Positions 25,898-33,674 of a DNA stretch of 64,000 nt are shown piece by piece; position 1 is the first letter of the stretch; the number at the start of each line of letters is the position of its first letter. The notes below the pieces were generated by a model that was not told the DNA's origin, made no database searches, and saw nothing but the letters and a program-made list of their open reading frames with translations. The DNA comes from Anaerolineae bacterium (GTDB taxonomy: Bacteria; Chloroflexota; Anaerolineae; Anaerolineales; Villigracilaceae), in contig QEXW01000072.1 in the NCBI GenBank assembly GCA_003130845.1, positions 31,413-95,412 on the forward strand. Direction: 5' to 3'. Both the position numbers and the translations under genes were made by a program.

Positions 25898-27478
25898 TTA
25901 CCCCCTCCGACGGCGCGAGAACCAAGCCCATACGCCGCCTCCGACAATCATGAGCGGGAGAAAGCACAACGAAGAAAGGACGATGCCCAGGAAGCCAAGC
26001 GTGCCAGGAGCGCGGAAGGTGCGCGGTGTGGCTGCTTTGGGTGTCAGGTTGATGAGGTTTTCTTGCTCAGCAGCCCAATCTACCGCGTTGATGAAAATGT
26101 CGCCGTTGCCGCGCGCATACAGTCCGTCGGCAGTAAATTCGGAATCGCCAAACACGACCAGTCGTCCTTTGGTTGTGAAGTTTTCGGCGGAAGCGGCGAG
26201 GGTGAGCGGACCTGGGGTATCTTGGTCGGCGGCAAAATCTACCTGGTTACTATCAATGGATGCGAAATTCGTCTCGCCCCAAGCGTTTTCGTTGGTCACA
26301 ACCAAGCGTGTTACGGTTACGCCGGCTGTTTCTGTGTTGAGATTGAGCGAACGCGCTGTTGGGTACAAGGAGTTGAATCCCATCATTCTTTGGGTGATAG
26401 GATGTTGGGGGTAGGCATTGGCGTTGGAAATGGCAAAGGAGGCCGGGTTGATGTTGGGGTCAATCACAAAATCGTTGTTGAAGGCGATGCCCCACTTGGC
26501 CAACAAGCTCGTGAGGGGGTCAGGCAGGTCGCCAAAGCGGCTGAGTGGTTGGGGTTCGTACATGACGATGAGCGAGCCGCCGTTGTTAAGGTAGGCATCA
26601 AGTGCCTGAACTTCGCTTTCTGTAAGGGGAACTTGCGGTCCACCAATGACCACCACACTGGCATCTTCTGGCACCTTGCCGGTGGCCTGCAAGTTCAGGG
26701 TTTGGACGGTGTAATTCTTTTTGCGTAAGGTGCCAACCGCTAACGTGTAAGCGATGTCGGAGGCTTGCTCAATCGAGTTTTCACCATGTCCGGTTGTGAA
26801 GTAAACAACCCGCGCTTGCGGATTGATGAGACGCAAGAGCGCAGCATCTATTTCTTGCTCAGTGGCGAATGTTACTTGTTCTTTCCGGTCACCCATGAGC
26901 AGGATAATGGTTCCGTTGCGCTCAATGCCGTCAGCCTGGGCGGCAATTGGGTTGAATTCCGGGTCAATGAACTCATAGCTAAACTTTTGATTGGAATTTT
27001 CCTTCATGCGCTCTAGTAACTTGCGCGCATCGTCGCTTGGCATGCTGGTGGTGTAATAGGCGCGTGCAAATACCGGTTCGGGGAGTGTCTTTAAGATTTC
27101 GATGGTTTCGGGAGCCAGGGTGTTGCTTTTGTCTTCGGTCAGGTCCCAGGTTTGTTTGTATTGATAGGCCAGGGCATTGAGGAAGATGAGAATGCCGATA
27201 AACGCCAGCAACGTGATGAGCGAATTGCTGCCGTATTGCGCTTGCCGACCGACAATAAAGCGGCGTGTTCCTTCCGGGGCAAGGATGGCCGTGAGTGCTA
27301 AGCCGAGGATGATGGATAGCCCAGAAATGAGCAATCCGTTTTGCAGGACATCGCGGTCAATGGTTACTGTTCCTGCAATCGTCAGGCCAAGCACCAGCAA
27401 GAAGCCGATGAAGATAAGCAGAGCCAGCCCAGAGAGAACCAGCCCTAAAAAGGCGTAGCGACGTGGGTTGCTTTTCAT
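25898..27478 (-). CDS. GldG-like ABC transporter auxiliary protein
   Basis: A 526-residue membrane protein. It has several N-terminal helices, a large exported GldG/IFT52-like domain (ARAYYTTSMPSDDARKLLERM, then VYFTTGHGENSI and VVIGGPQVPLTESEVQAL) and a C-terminal transmembrane helix before RRRRG. It belongs with the ABC-2 permease and ATPase encoded upstream. In gliding bacteria the Gld complex serves motility; elsewhere the role of these sets is unclear. The ATG at 27478 overlaps the permease stop (ATGA) and has GGAGG five bases upstream. Confidence 0.82.
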   Translation of the reverse strand: MKSNPRRYAFLGLVLSGLALLIFIGFLLVLGLTIAGTVTIDRDVLQNGLLISGLSIILGLALTAILAPEGTRRFIVGRQAQYGSNSLITLLAFIGILIFLNALAYQYKQTWDLTEDKSNTLAPETIEILKTLPEPVFARAYYTTSMPSDDARKLLERMKENSNQKFSYEFIDPEFNPIAAQADGIERNGTIILLMGDRKEQVTFATEQEIDAALLRLINPQARVVYFTTGHGENSIEQASDIAYTLAVGTLRKKNYTVQTLNLQATGKVPEDASVVVIGGPQVPLTESEVQALDAYLNNGGSLIVMYEPQPLSRFGDLPDPLTSLLAKWGIAFNNDFVIDPNINPASFAISNANAYPQHPITQRMMGFNSLYPTARSLNLNTETAGVTVTRLVVTNENAWGETNFASIDSNQVDFAADQDTPGPLTLAASAENFTTKGRLVVFGDSEFTADGLYARGNGDIFINAVDWAAEQENLINLTPKAATPRTFRAPGTLGFLGIVLSSLCFLPLMIVGGGVWAWFSRRRRG

Positions 27479-28221
27479 CTCCACCTCCGCATTTCCACGG
27501 CAGTTGTGCCGAGCGCAATTCCCAGGCCGGTTAGACTCAACAGGTAAACGATGTTGGACAGATTGATGCTGCCGGTGGCAAAATTATCTTGCACGTGATT
27601 GCCAACGCTCAAGTACCGGAAGATTTCTCCACCGCTGGGCAGGATGAATGCCGGTAGGCCGATGAACCACCATAAGAACAAGAGCACCAGTAAGGTGACA
27701 AAGGCTGCTGCAAACTGATTATTAAACAGCGCCGAAATGCCCACCCCAATGGCCAAGAAGGCTGCTGACATTAGCACCAGGCCGAGATAGCCCGAGAGCA
27801 TCAATACTTGGTCAATGCCGGGGGTGACAAGCTGGTCGAGCATAAACGGGAAAACCAGCGTGATGGCGATGAGTAATAAAACGAAGAGGAATGCCCCCAG
27901 CCACTTTCCGATGACGAGTTCATAATCTCGTACAGGTGCGGTGAGTAAAAGTTCCATCGTACCCATGCGTACCTCATCTGCTACCAGGCGCATGGTTAGA
28001 AAGGGCAAGGAAAAAACTAACAAGGTGGCCAGCAACCCGCCGGTCACTTGCCACGAGTCGGGGGTGTCCATCATAAAGCCGCTGGAGGAAGAAAGATACA
28101 CTAGGTAGGCTACGAAGTATCCGCCTAACACAACAAATACGAAAAAGGCAATCGCGTAAGCAATCGAACTGCTGAAATAGTTGCCAAATTCACGTTTTGC
28201 AATGGTCCAGATGTTGCGCAT
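27475..28221 (-). CDS. ABC-2 type permease (GldF-like)
   Basis: A 248-residue permease with six helices. The N-terminus MRNIWTIAKREFGNYFSSSIAY and the RLVADEVRMGTMELLLTAPVRDYELVIGKW segment are typical of ABC-2 export permeases of the NosY/GldF kind. It lies five bases behind the ATPase gene and overlaps the GldG-like gene by four bases, so it is the membrane channel of the same complex. Confidence 0.85.
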   Translation of the reverse strand: MRNIWTIAKREFGNYFSSSIAYAIAFFVFVVLGGYFVAYLVYLSSSSGFMMDTPDSWQVTGGLLATLLVFSLPFLTMRLVADEVRMGTMELLLTAPVRDYELVIGKWLGAFLFVLLLIAITLVFPFMLDQLVTPGIDQVLMLSGYLGLVLMSAAFLAIGVGISALFNNQFAAAFVTLLVLLFLWWFIGLPAFILPSGGEIFRYLSVGNHVQDNFATGSINLSNIVYLLSLTGLGIALGTTAVEMRRWR

Positions 28222-28226
28222 ACAGG

Positions 28227-29168
28227 CTACTCTCCCTGGGTTTCCATCAGAGAAACATCTTCACGAGTCAGTTGCAAGAAAATTTCTTCTAGGCTCAGGT
28301 TGACTGAGCGCATTTCGAGCAAATCATGTTTTTCGTTGATTGTTAGCCGGGCCACTTCGGGGCGCAAATCTTGTCCGGGTGCAAACTGAAATTCGATGAT
28401 ACCTTCGCCTTTGGTCTGGACATTTTCTACGCCGTTCAACCGACCAATTTTTTCGGGTAGGTCACTCACTTCGCCGCGCACGCGTAACAGCACGCGCTCT
28501 GCGCCGGTCAGGCGGGCTTGTAGGTTTTCTGGTGTATCTTCGGCGACAATTTTTCCTTTGTTAATGATGAGAATGCGGTCGCAAAGTTGCTGCGCTTCCG
28601 ACAAGATATGGGTAGAGAGCATGACCGTACGCTCTTTGCCTACTTCGCGGATGATGTTGCGGACTTCGATAATTTGCGCGGGGTCAAGGCCGATGGTTGG
28701 CTCGTCCAAAATCAGCACTTCGGGTCGGTGAAGTAGGGCTTGCGCCAAGCCAACCCGTTGCCGCATTCCTTTGGACAGGTTGCCAATGTACCCTTCGGCC
28801 CGCTCGAGCAGGCCAACCATTTCGAGCGTTTCTTCTACCCGTTCCTCGCTATTCGGCAGATGCCGTAAATCTGCCATAAACTTAAGATAGTCAAAGACGG
28901 TCATATCGGTATACAGAGGTACGGTTTCAGGCAGGTACCCAACGCGTTTGCGCACTTCCAGCGATTCGTTCACGACATCGTACCCGGCCACAATGGCCTC
29001 GCCGCTGGAGGGCGGCATATAGCCGGTGAGAATGCGCATGGTGGTTGTTTTTCCCGCTCCGTTAGGGCCTAAAAATCCCAAAATTTCTCCTTGCCGGGCT
29101 TCAAAGGAGATGTTATCAACAGCTTTTCTTAACCCGTATGTTTTGGATAATTCGTTAACGCGAATCAT
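28227..29168 (-). CDS. ABC transporter ATP-binding protein (GldA-like)
   Basis: A 313-residue ATPase with Walker A GPNGAGKTTT, signature LSKGMRQRVGLAQAL, Walker B VLILDEPTIGLDP and the switch STHILSEA. The C-terminal extension (TGAERVLLRVRGEV onward) is usual for this group. The start at 29168 has AGGAG seven bases upstream; the longer frame from 29201 has no ribosome site. It is first in the ATPase-permease-GldG-DUF4340 operon, driven by the promoter at 29276-29305. Confidence 0.88.
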   Translation of the reverse strand: MIRVNELSKTYGLRKAVDNISFEARQGEILGFLGPNGAGKTTTMRILTGYMPPSSGEAIVAGYDVVNESLEVRKRVGYLPETVPLYTDMTVFDYLKFMADLRHLPNSEERVEETLEMVGLLERAEGYIGNLSKGMRQRVGLAQALLHRPEVLILDEPTIGLDPAQIIEVRNIIREVGKERTVMLSTHILSEAQQLCDRILIINKGKIVAEDTPENLQARLTGAERVLLRVRGEVSDLPEKIGRLNGVENVQTKGEGIIEFQFAPGQDLRPEVARLTINEKHDLLEMRSVNLSLEEIFLQLTREDVSLMETQGE

Positions 29169-29275
29169 GCAATCTCCTAAACTGGGAAATTGACGAAACA
29201 AAAGGCACAGCAGCTCGGGGCAGCGGTGCCGAAATTCCGCGCAATTGGCAAGCGCTTAAAGGGTAATCGGCTTTT

Positions 29276-29305
29276 ACTATACAACAATCTATGGCAGAAA
29301 GTCAA
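29276..29305 (-). promoter_or_regulatory. Promoter of the Gld-like ABC operon
   Basis: TTGACT (29305-29300) and TATAGT (29281-29276) lie on the minus strand with an 18-base spacer. The leader of about 100 bases to 29168 showed no recognisable riboswitch. Confidence 0.55.
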
Positions 29306-29399
29306 GCACCTTTCAGAACTCTAATGAAATGCTAATGCTGCCCGGTTTGGGATGGGTGCTGTCTTGGGCTTATCATGCACACAAACGCTTTGCCCGAAG

Positions 29400-29405
29400 T
29401 ATAAT
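29400..29405 (+). promoter_or_regulatory. -10 box of leaderless ruvB transcript
   Basis: TATAAT followed by six bases and the ATG at 29412 places the transcription start on the ruvB start codon. Confidence 0.5.
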
Positions 29406-29411
29406 CATGGC

Positions 29412-30440
29412 ATGACCGACCCCAAAAACCGCCCTCTTACCCCCGAAGCCAAACCCGAAGACCGCGTTGACCATGCTTTGCGCCCGCAAAAACTGGCTGA
29501 TTTGATTGGTCAGGACCAGGTGAAAGAAAACCTGGCGATTTTGATTGCGGCAGCCCGACAACGTGGTGAATCTCTGGACCATGTCTTATTTTATGGGCCG
29601 CCTGGTTTGGGAAAAACTACGCTGGCACATGTCCTGGCCAATGAGATGGGTGTCAATATCAAAATCACTTCCGGCCCCGCCATCGAGCGTGCTGGTGATT
29701 TGGCGGCTATTCTCACCAACTTACGGGCGGGAGATGTCTTGTTCATTGATGAGATTCACCGGCTTGGGCGAGCAGTTGAAGAAGTGCTTTACCCTGCGAT
29801 GGAGGATTTTGCCCTCGATATTGTGATTGGTAAAGGGCCCTCGGCGCGTTCTATCCGGCTTAAACTGCCGCGTTTTACCGTAATTGGAGCCACAACCCGT
29901 TTGGCACTCGTGACAGCACCTTTACGGGCGCGTTTTGGAGCCGTCTATCGCCTGGATTATTACGAGCAGCCGGCCATGGAGGCCATTGTTCGACGGGCTG
30001 CTGCGATGCTTAAAGTAGAAGCCGAGCCGCACGGCGTGGCTGAAATTGCCCGCCGGGCACGAGGCACACCCCGCATTGCTCTGCGTCTTTTGCGCCGTGC
30101 GCGTGACTATGCTCAAGTGCGTGGTGCAGGCTGTATCACGCGTGAAATGGCCGCCCAGGCGCTTGACCTGATGCAAGTTGACCCGCTGGGCTTAGACGAC
30201 GTAGACCGGCGTGTCTTGAAGGCTATCATCGAAAAGTATAATGGAGGTCCGGTTGGGCTTAACACGATTGCCGCTGCGATTAGCGAAGAAGCCGACACGA
30301 TTATGGATGTGGTGGAACCGTATCTTTTGCAGCTAGGCTTTCTTGACCGCACGCCACAGGGTCGAATTGCCACCAAATTAGCGTATAGCCACCTAGGGGT
30401 GAAATACCCTGAAGAGGGAGCGCAACCTAAACTGTTGTGA
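29412..30440 (+). CDS. ruvB: Holliday junction branch migration helicase RuvB
   Basis: A 342-residue AAA+ motor that, with RuvA, drives branch migration of Holliday junctions. It shows the N-terminal [19 protein letters not shown], Walker [13 protein letters not shown], Walker [12 protein letters not shown], sensor 1 [18 protein letters not shown] and the C-terminal winged helix ([16 protein letters not shown], then [12 protein letters not shown]). The ATG at 29412 is used because a TATAAT box overlaps any earlier start. ruvA and ruvC are not adjacent. Confidence 0.95.
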   Translation: MTDPKNRPLTPEAKPEDRVDHALRPQKLADLIGQDQVKENLAILIAAARQRGESLDHVLFYGPPGLGKTTLAHVLANEMGVNIKITSGPAIERAGDLAAILTNLRAGDVLFIDEIHRLGRAVEEVLYPAMEDFALDIVIGKGPSARSIRLKLPRFTVIGATTRLALVTAPLRARFGAVYRLDYYEQPAMEAIVRRAAAMLKVEAEPHGVAEIARRARGTPRIALRLLRRARDYAQVRGAGCITREMAAQALDLMQVDPLGLDDVDRRVLKAIIEKYNGGPVGLNTIAAAISEEADTIMDVVEPYLLQLGFLDRTPQGRIATKLAYSHLGVKYPEEGAQPKLL

Positions 30441-30459
30441 AGACGACTTTACCTTGTTG

Positions 30460-30465
30460 TATAAT
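30460..30465 (+). promoter_or_regulatory. -10 box upstream of the DUF2905 gene
   Basis: TATAAT is eight bases from the ATG at 30474, giving a leader of about one base or none. TTGTGA (30435-30440) is a possible -35 with a long spacer. Confidence 0.45.
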
Positions 30466-30473
30466 TTTGCCCT

Positions 30474-30701
30474 ATGGAAGCGATTGGCCGTTTTCTCATG
30501 TTGGCGGGCGTTCTCCTGTTTTTGATGGGAGGCGCGTTGGTTCTCACCGGAAAATTTGGCTTGCCGCTGGGTCGCCTGCCTGGTGATATTCGCCTGGAAG
30601 GCCCCAACGGCGTGTTTTATTTCCCATTGGCAACCTCTCTCTTGGTTTCTGTGGTGCTGACGGTGTTACTCAATCTTGTGCTGCGATGGTTACGAAAGTG
30701 A
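30474..30701 (+). CDS. DUF2905 small membrane protein
   Basis: A 75-residue protein with two transmembrane helices flanking the conserved loop GRLPGDIRLEG, which defines DUF2905. The function is unknown in any organism. This family often sits next to ruvB or queA, as here. No ribosome site is visible, in keeping with the TATAAT box just upstream. Confidence 0.82.
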   Translation: MEAIGRFLMLAGVLLFLMGGALVLTGKFGLPLGRLPGDIRLEGPNGVFYFPLATSLLVSVVLTVLLNLVLRWLRK

Positions 30702-30707
30702 TGCTCG

Positions 30708-30713
30708 TACAAT
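30708..30713 (+). promoter_or_regulatory. -10 box upstream of the alpha/beta hydrolase gene
   Basis: TACAAT followed by six bases and the ATG at 30720, another leaderless arrangement. Confidence 0.45.
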
Positions 30714-30719
30714 TCGTGG

Positions 30720-31544
30720 ATGAACAAAACATTTGGCATCGAACCTGCCCTCATGCGTGAATTTCAACTCGTTACGGAACACTGCACACTAAATGTTGCC
30801 GAAGGCCCGGCCAACGGGCCTTTGCTCTTACTCCTGCATGGTTTTAGCAACCGTTGGCAGGTTTTTCGTTCCATGTTGCCGGTGCTTATGCCAAACTGGC
30901 ATGTGGTTTGTTTTGATTTTTGTGGCCATGGCCGTTCGGGGCGCCTGCCGGCTTATTCGGCCAATCACTTTTATCAAGATGGAGCAGCGGTGTTTGCGCA
31001 TTTCTCTCCCGAACCGATGGTTTTGGTTGGACACTCCATGGGCGGCTCAATTGCTCTGTATTTAGCACAGAACTTTCCGGAGCGGGTGCGTGCCGTGGTC
31101 ACCGGAGATACTTCTTTGGCCTTGTCTGTGCATATTGAGATGATGAACAGCCGTCGTCAGGTGAAGCTATTTGGCCTGCGCCGTAAATTGGCTGGACGGC
31201 CGGTTGATGAGCTGGTGCGACGTGGCCTAGCGCCCGAGCAGGCTGAAGAAATGTCACAACTTGACCCGCACGTTTTAGATTGTCACGCCGAGGGGCGGGT
31301 TCAAGACTTTTTTGCCGATGTGCAGGATGTGGATTTTGGTCGGATTGGTTGTCCTGTGCTTTTGACCCAAGCCAACCCGGAAAAAGGCGGCCTGCTTCAA
31401 GATGCTGAAGTTGCACCTGTTTTGACAGCGTACCCGCATTTTGTGTTTCGACGGTTTGATGAGGCAGGTCACGATTTGAATATCGAACAAGGTCTTAACT
31501 CGCCATTTTGGCAGGTAGCGCTAGAATTTTTGCAGAAATTTTAA
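30720..31544 (+). CDS. Alpha/beta hydrolase
   Basis: A 274-residue alpha/beta-hydrolase fold enzyme. The oxyanion region is LLLLHGFSNRW, the nucleophile elbow VLVGHSMGGSIALYL (Ser), and the catalytic histidine lies in FDEAGHDLNIEQ, with an acid between. The best-matching group cannot be named from sequence alone; esterase or hydrolase of a small carbon ester is plausible. It is 23 bases before the FAH-family gene and may work with it. Confidence 0.8.
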   Translation: MNKTFGIEPALMREFQLVTEHCTLNVAEGPANGPLLLLLHGFSNRWQVFRSMLPVLMPNWHVVCFDFCGHGRSGRLPAYSANHFYQDGAAVFAHFSPEPMVLVGHSMGGSIALYLAQNFPERVRAVVTGDTSLALSVHIEMMNSRRQVKLFGLRRKLAGRPVDELVRRGLAPEQAEEMSQLDPHVLDCHAEGRVQDFFADVQDVDFGRIGCPVLLTQANPEKGGLLQDAEVAPVLTAYPHFVFRRFDEAGHDLNIEQGLNSPFWQVALEFLQKF

Positions 31545-31567
31545 CCATTCTCGTTGATGGAGGCTGA

Positions 31568-32344
31568 ATGCGCATCGTTCGCTATCAATATAAAAACGAA
31601 CCCCCTCGCTATGGCTGGGTCTTGGATGACCAAGTTGGGCCAATGGAGGGTAATCCATTTGGTGAGTATCGCCGTTTGAAGGCTGAAATTGCTTTGGAAG
31701 AGGTGCGTTTGCTGGCGCCTTGTCTGCCCTCGAAGATTGTGTGTGTAGGACGCAATTATGCCGAACATGCTCGCGAACACGATGCCGAAGTGCCGAAAGT
31801 GCCGCTCATTTTCTTGAAGCCGCCTTCCAGCATCATCGGGCCGGGCGAGGCGATTGTCCTGCCGCCGCAATCGAAGCAGGTCGAACACGAGGCCGAGCTG
31901 GTGGTCGTGATTGGCAAGCGCGGACGGCATATCACTCCTGAAACGGCGCGCGAGTATATCTTGGGTTACACGGTTGGGAATGACGTCACCGCGCGCGATT
32001 TGCAAAAGTCGGATGGGCAGTGGACGCGTGCCAAAGGGTTTGATACCTTTTGTGCGTTTGGCCCTTGGATTGATACCGATTTTGACCCTGCTGATGCGCT
32101 TGTCACCTGCCGCGTGAGCGGTCAGCCGCGTCAAATGGCTTCGACCCGTGATATGGTCTTCAATGTGAATACGCTGCTCGCATTTGTCTCCTCGGTGATG
32201 ACTCTCGAACCGGGCGATTTGCTCTTCACCGGCACACCTGCTGGGGTGGGCATTCTCAAAGATGGGGATGAAGTGGTCTGTGAGATTGAGGGGCTGGGCA
32301 AATTGGTCAACCCGGTGCGGGCTGAAGTGAAACCGGCCGGCTAG
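31568..32344 (+). CDS. Fumarylacetoacetate hydrolase (FAH) family protein
   Basis: A 258-residue FAH-fold enzyme. It has the family motifs VGRNYAEHAREH, FLKPPSSIIGPGEAI, the metal-binding HEAELVVVIG (two Glu), GNDVTARDLQ (Asp) and LFTGTPAGVG. Members hydrolyse or decarboxylate 2-oxo acids such as acylpyruvates and oxaloacetate. GGAGG precedes the ATG by four bases. The exact substrate is not identifiable. Confidence 0.85.
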   Translation: MRIVRYQYKNEPPRYGWVLDDQVGPMEGNPFGEYRRLKAEIALEEVRLLAPCLPSKIVCVGRNYAEHAREHDAEVPKVPLIFLKPPSSIIGPGEAIVLPPQSKQVEHEAELVVVIGKRGRHITPETAREYILGYTVGNDVTARDLQKSDGQWTRAKGFDTFCAFGPWIDTDFDPADALVTCRVSGQPRQMASTRDMVFNVNTLLAFVSSVMTLEPGDLLFTGTPAGVGILKDGDEVVCEIEGLGKLVNPVRAEVKPAG

Positions 32345-32486
32345 AGTCCGGCGCGCTCATTGCCTGCCCATCCGCTTTGGTGAACGAACAAAGGCGGCTG
32401 AAGCCCACTGGCTGTCAGCCAGTCCGAGGGACGTTCAGGCCGCGGGGCGGGGATTTCCAATCCCCGCCGATACGCCAGGGAGGCAG

Positions 32487-33674
32487 CTACCCGGCGCGCA
32501 CGGTCACCAGCCCCGCGCCCGCCGCCCACTGATTCAGGTCTTCGCGTTGGATGGCGGCGGCCATCAGGCCGGGGAACAGGTCGGGGGTGCAGGCAAAGCA
32601 GGGGATGCCGAGCGCGGCCAGTTGGGCGGCCAGTGCGTGGTCGTAGGCAGGCCGTCCCTGGTCGCTGAGCGCCAACAGGGTGATGAACTGCACTCCGCTT
32701 GCAACCAGCGAAGCCGCGCGGCGCAGGAGTCTTTCGCGGCTGCCGCCTTCGTACAGGTCGCTGATGAGGACGAGAATGGTCCCGGCAGGGGTGCGGACGA
32801 GCGACTGGCAGTAGGCCAGCGCCTGTTCGATATCCGTGCCGCCGCCCAGTTGGGTACCGAACAGGACTTCGACCGGGTCGTGCAGTTCGGGGGTCAAATC
32901 CACGACGGCGGTATCGAACACCACCAGTGAAGTCCGCACAGCGCGGAGCGAGGCCAGCACTGCCGCAAAAATGGAGGCATACACAACCGAAGAGGCCATC
33001 GAACCGCTCTGGTCTACGCACAGGATGACCTCGCGCAGGGCGGGAGTGGTCTGTTTGCGCCCAAACCCGATGCGGGTGACCGGGATGACGGTCTTGTAAG
33101 CGGGCTGGTAGTGTTTCAGGTTCGCGCGGATGGTGCGGTGCCAGTCCATTTCTGCCGGGCGCGGGCGGCGGTGGCGGGCAGCGCGGTTCAGGCTGCCCAG
33201 CACGGCCTGGCGCAACGGGCCGGCCAGTTTCTTTTCCAGCTCTTCTACGACCTTGCGTACCACGATACGGGCGCTTTCTTTTGTTCGCTCTGGAATCACG
33301 CGGTTGAGCGCGAGGATGGCTGCTGCCAGGTGAATATCGGGCGTCACCGCTTCCAGTAGTTCCGGCTGAAGCAGCCACTGACGCAGGTCGAGCCGTTCGA
33401 GGGCATCTTTTTGCATGACCTGTACAACGGAAGCGGGAAAGTAGGTGCGGATATCGCCCAGCCAGCGCGCCACGCCTGGGGCGGAAGCCCCCAGCCCGCC
33501 GCGTCCTTTTCGTTCCGGGTCAGAATCGGCGTAGAGCAGAGCCAGAGTCTGGTCCATTGCTCGGTCGGTTTCGCTGATGAGCGCGCCGGTGGTCTCTTCG
33601 GCTTCGCTGCCGAGAATCAGCCGCCAGCGGCGCAAGCGTTCGGGGGTGGTCGAAGGGGCGTCTGTGCGGTTCAT
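32487..33674 (-). CDS. vWA-domain protein of the MoxR/SWIM operon (YehP-like)
   Basis: A 395-residue protein with a helical N-terminal half and a C-terminal von Willebrand A domain. The metal-ion site is complete: CVDQSGSMASS (Asp-x-Ser-x-Ser), GGGTDIEQAL (Thr) and LISDLYEG (Asp). vWA proteins partner MoxR ATPases, presenting substrates through the metal site. The start at 33674 overlaps the DUF5682 stop (ATGA at 33671-33674), which rules out longer frames. It is the last gene of the operon. Its architecture fits E. coli YehP. Confidence 0.82.
   Translation of the reverse strand: MNRTDAPSTTPERLRRWRLILGSEAEETTGALISETDRAMDQTLALLYADSDPERKGRGGLGASAPGVARWLGDIRTYFPASVVQVMQKDALERLDLRQWLLQPELLEAVTPDIHLAAAILALNRVIPERTKESARIVVRKVVEELEKKLAGPLRQAVLGSLNRAARHRRPRPAEMDWHRTIRANLKHYQPAYKTVIPVTRIGFGRKQTTPALREVILCVDQSGSMASSVVYASIFAAVLASLRAVRTSLVVFDTAVVDLTPELHDPVEVLFGTQLGGGTDIEQALAYCQSLVRTPAGTILVLISDLYEGGSRERLLRRAASLVASGVQFITLLALSDQGRPAYDHALAAQLAALGIPCFACTPDLFPGLMAAAIQREDLNQWAAGAGLVTVRAG

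Noticed and set aside
25754..26728. 324-residue plus-strand frame opposite the GldG-like and DUF4340 genes
   Set aside because: It spans a junction of two well-supported minus-strand genes and shows no motif.
32341..33378. 345-residue minus-strand frame overlapping the vWA gene
   Set aside because: It is an out-of-frame reading of the vWA gene, very rich in Arg, Pro and Gly; the MIDAS motifs belong to the other frame.
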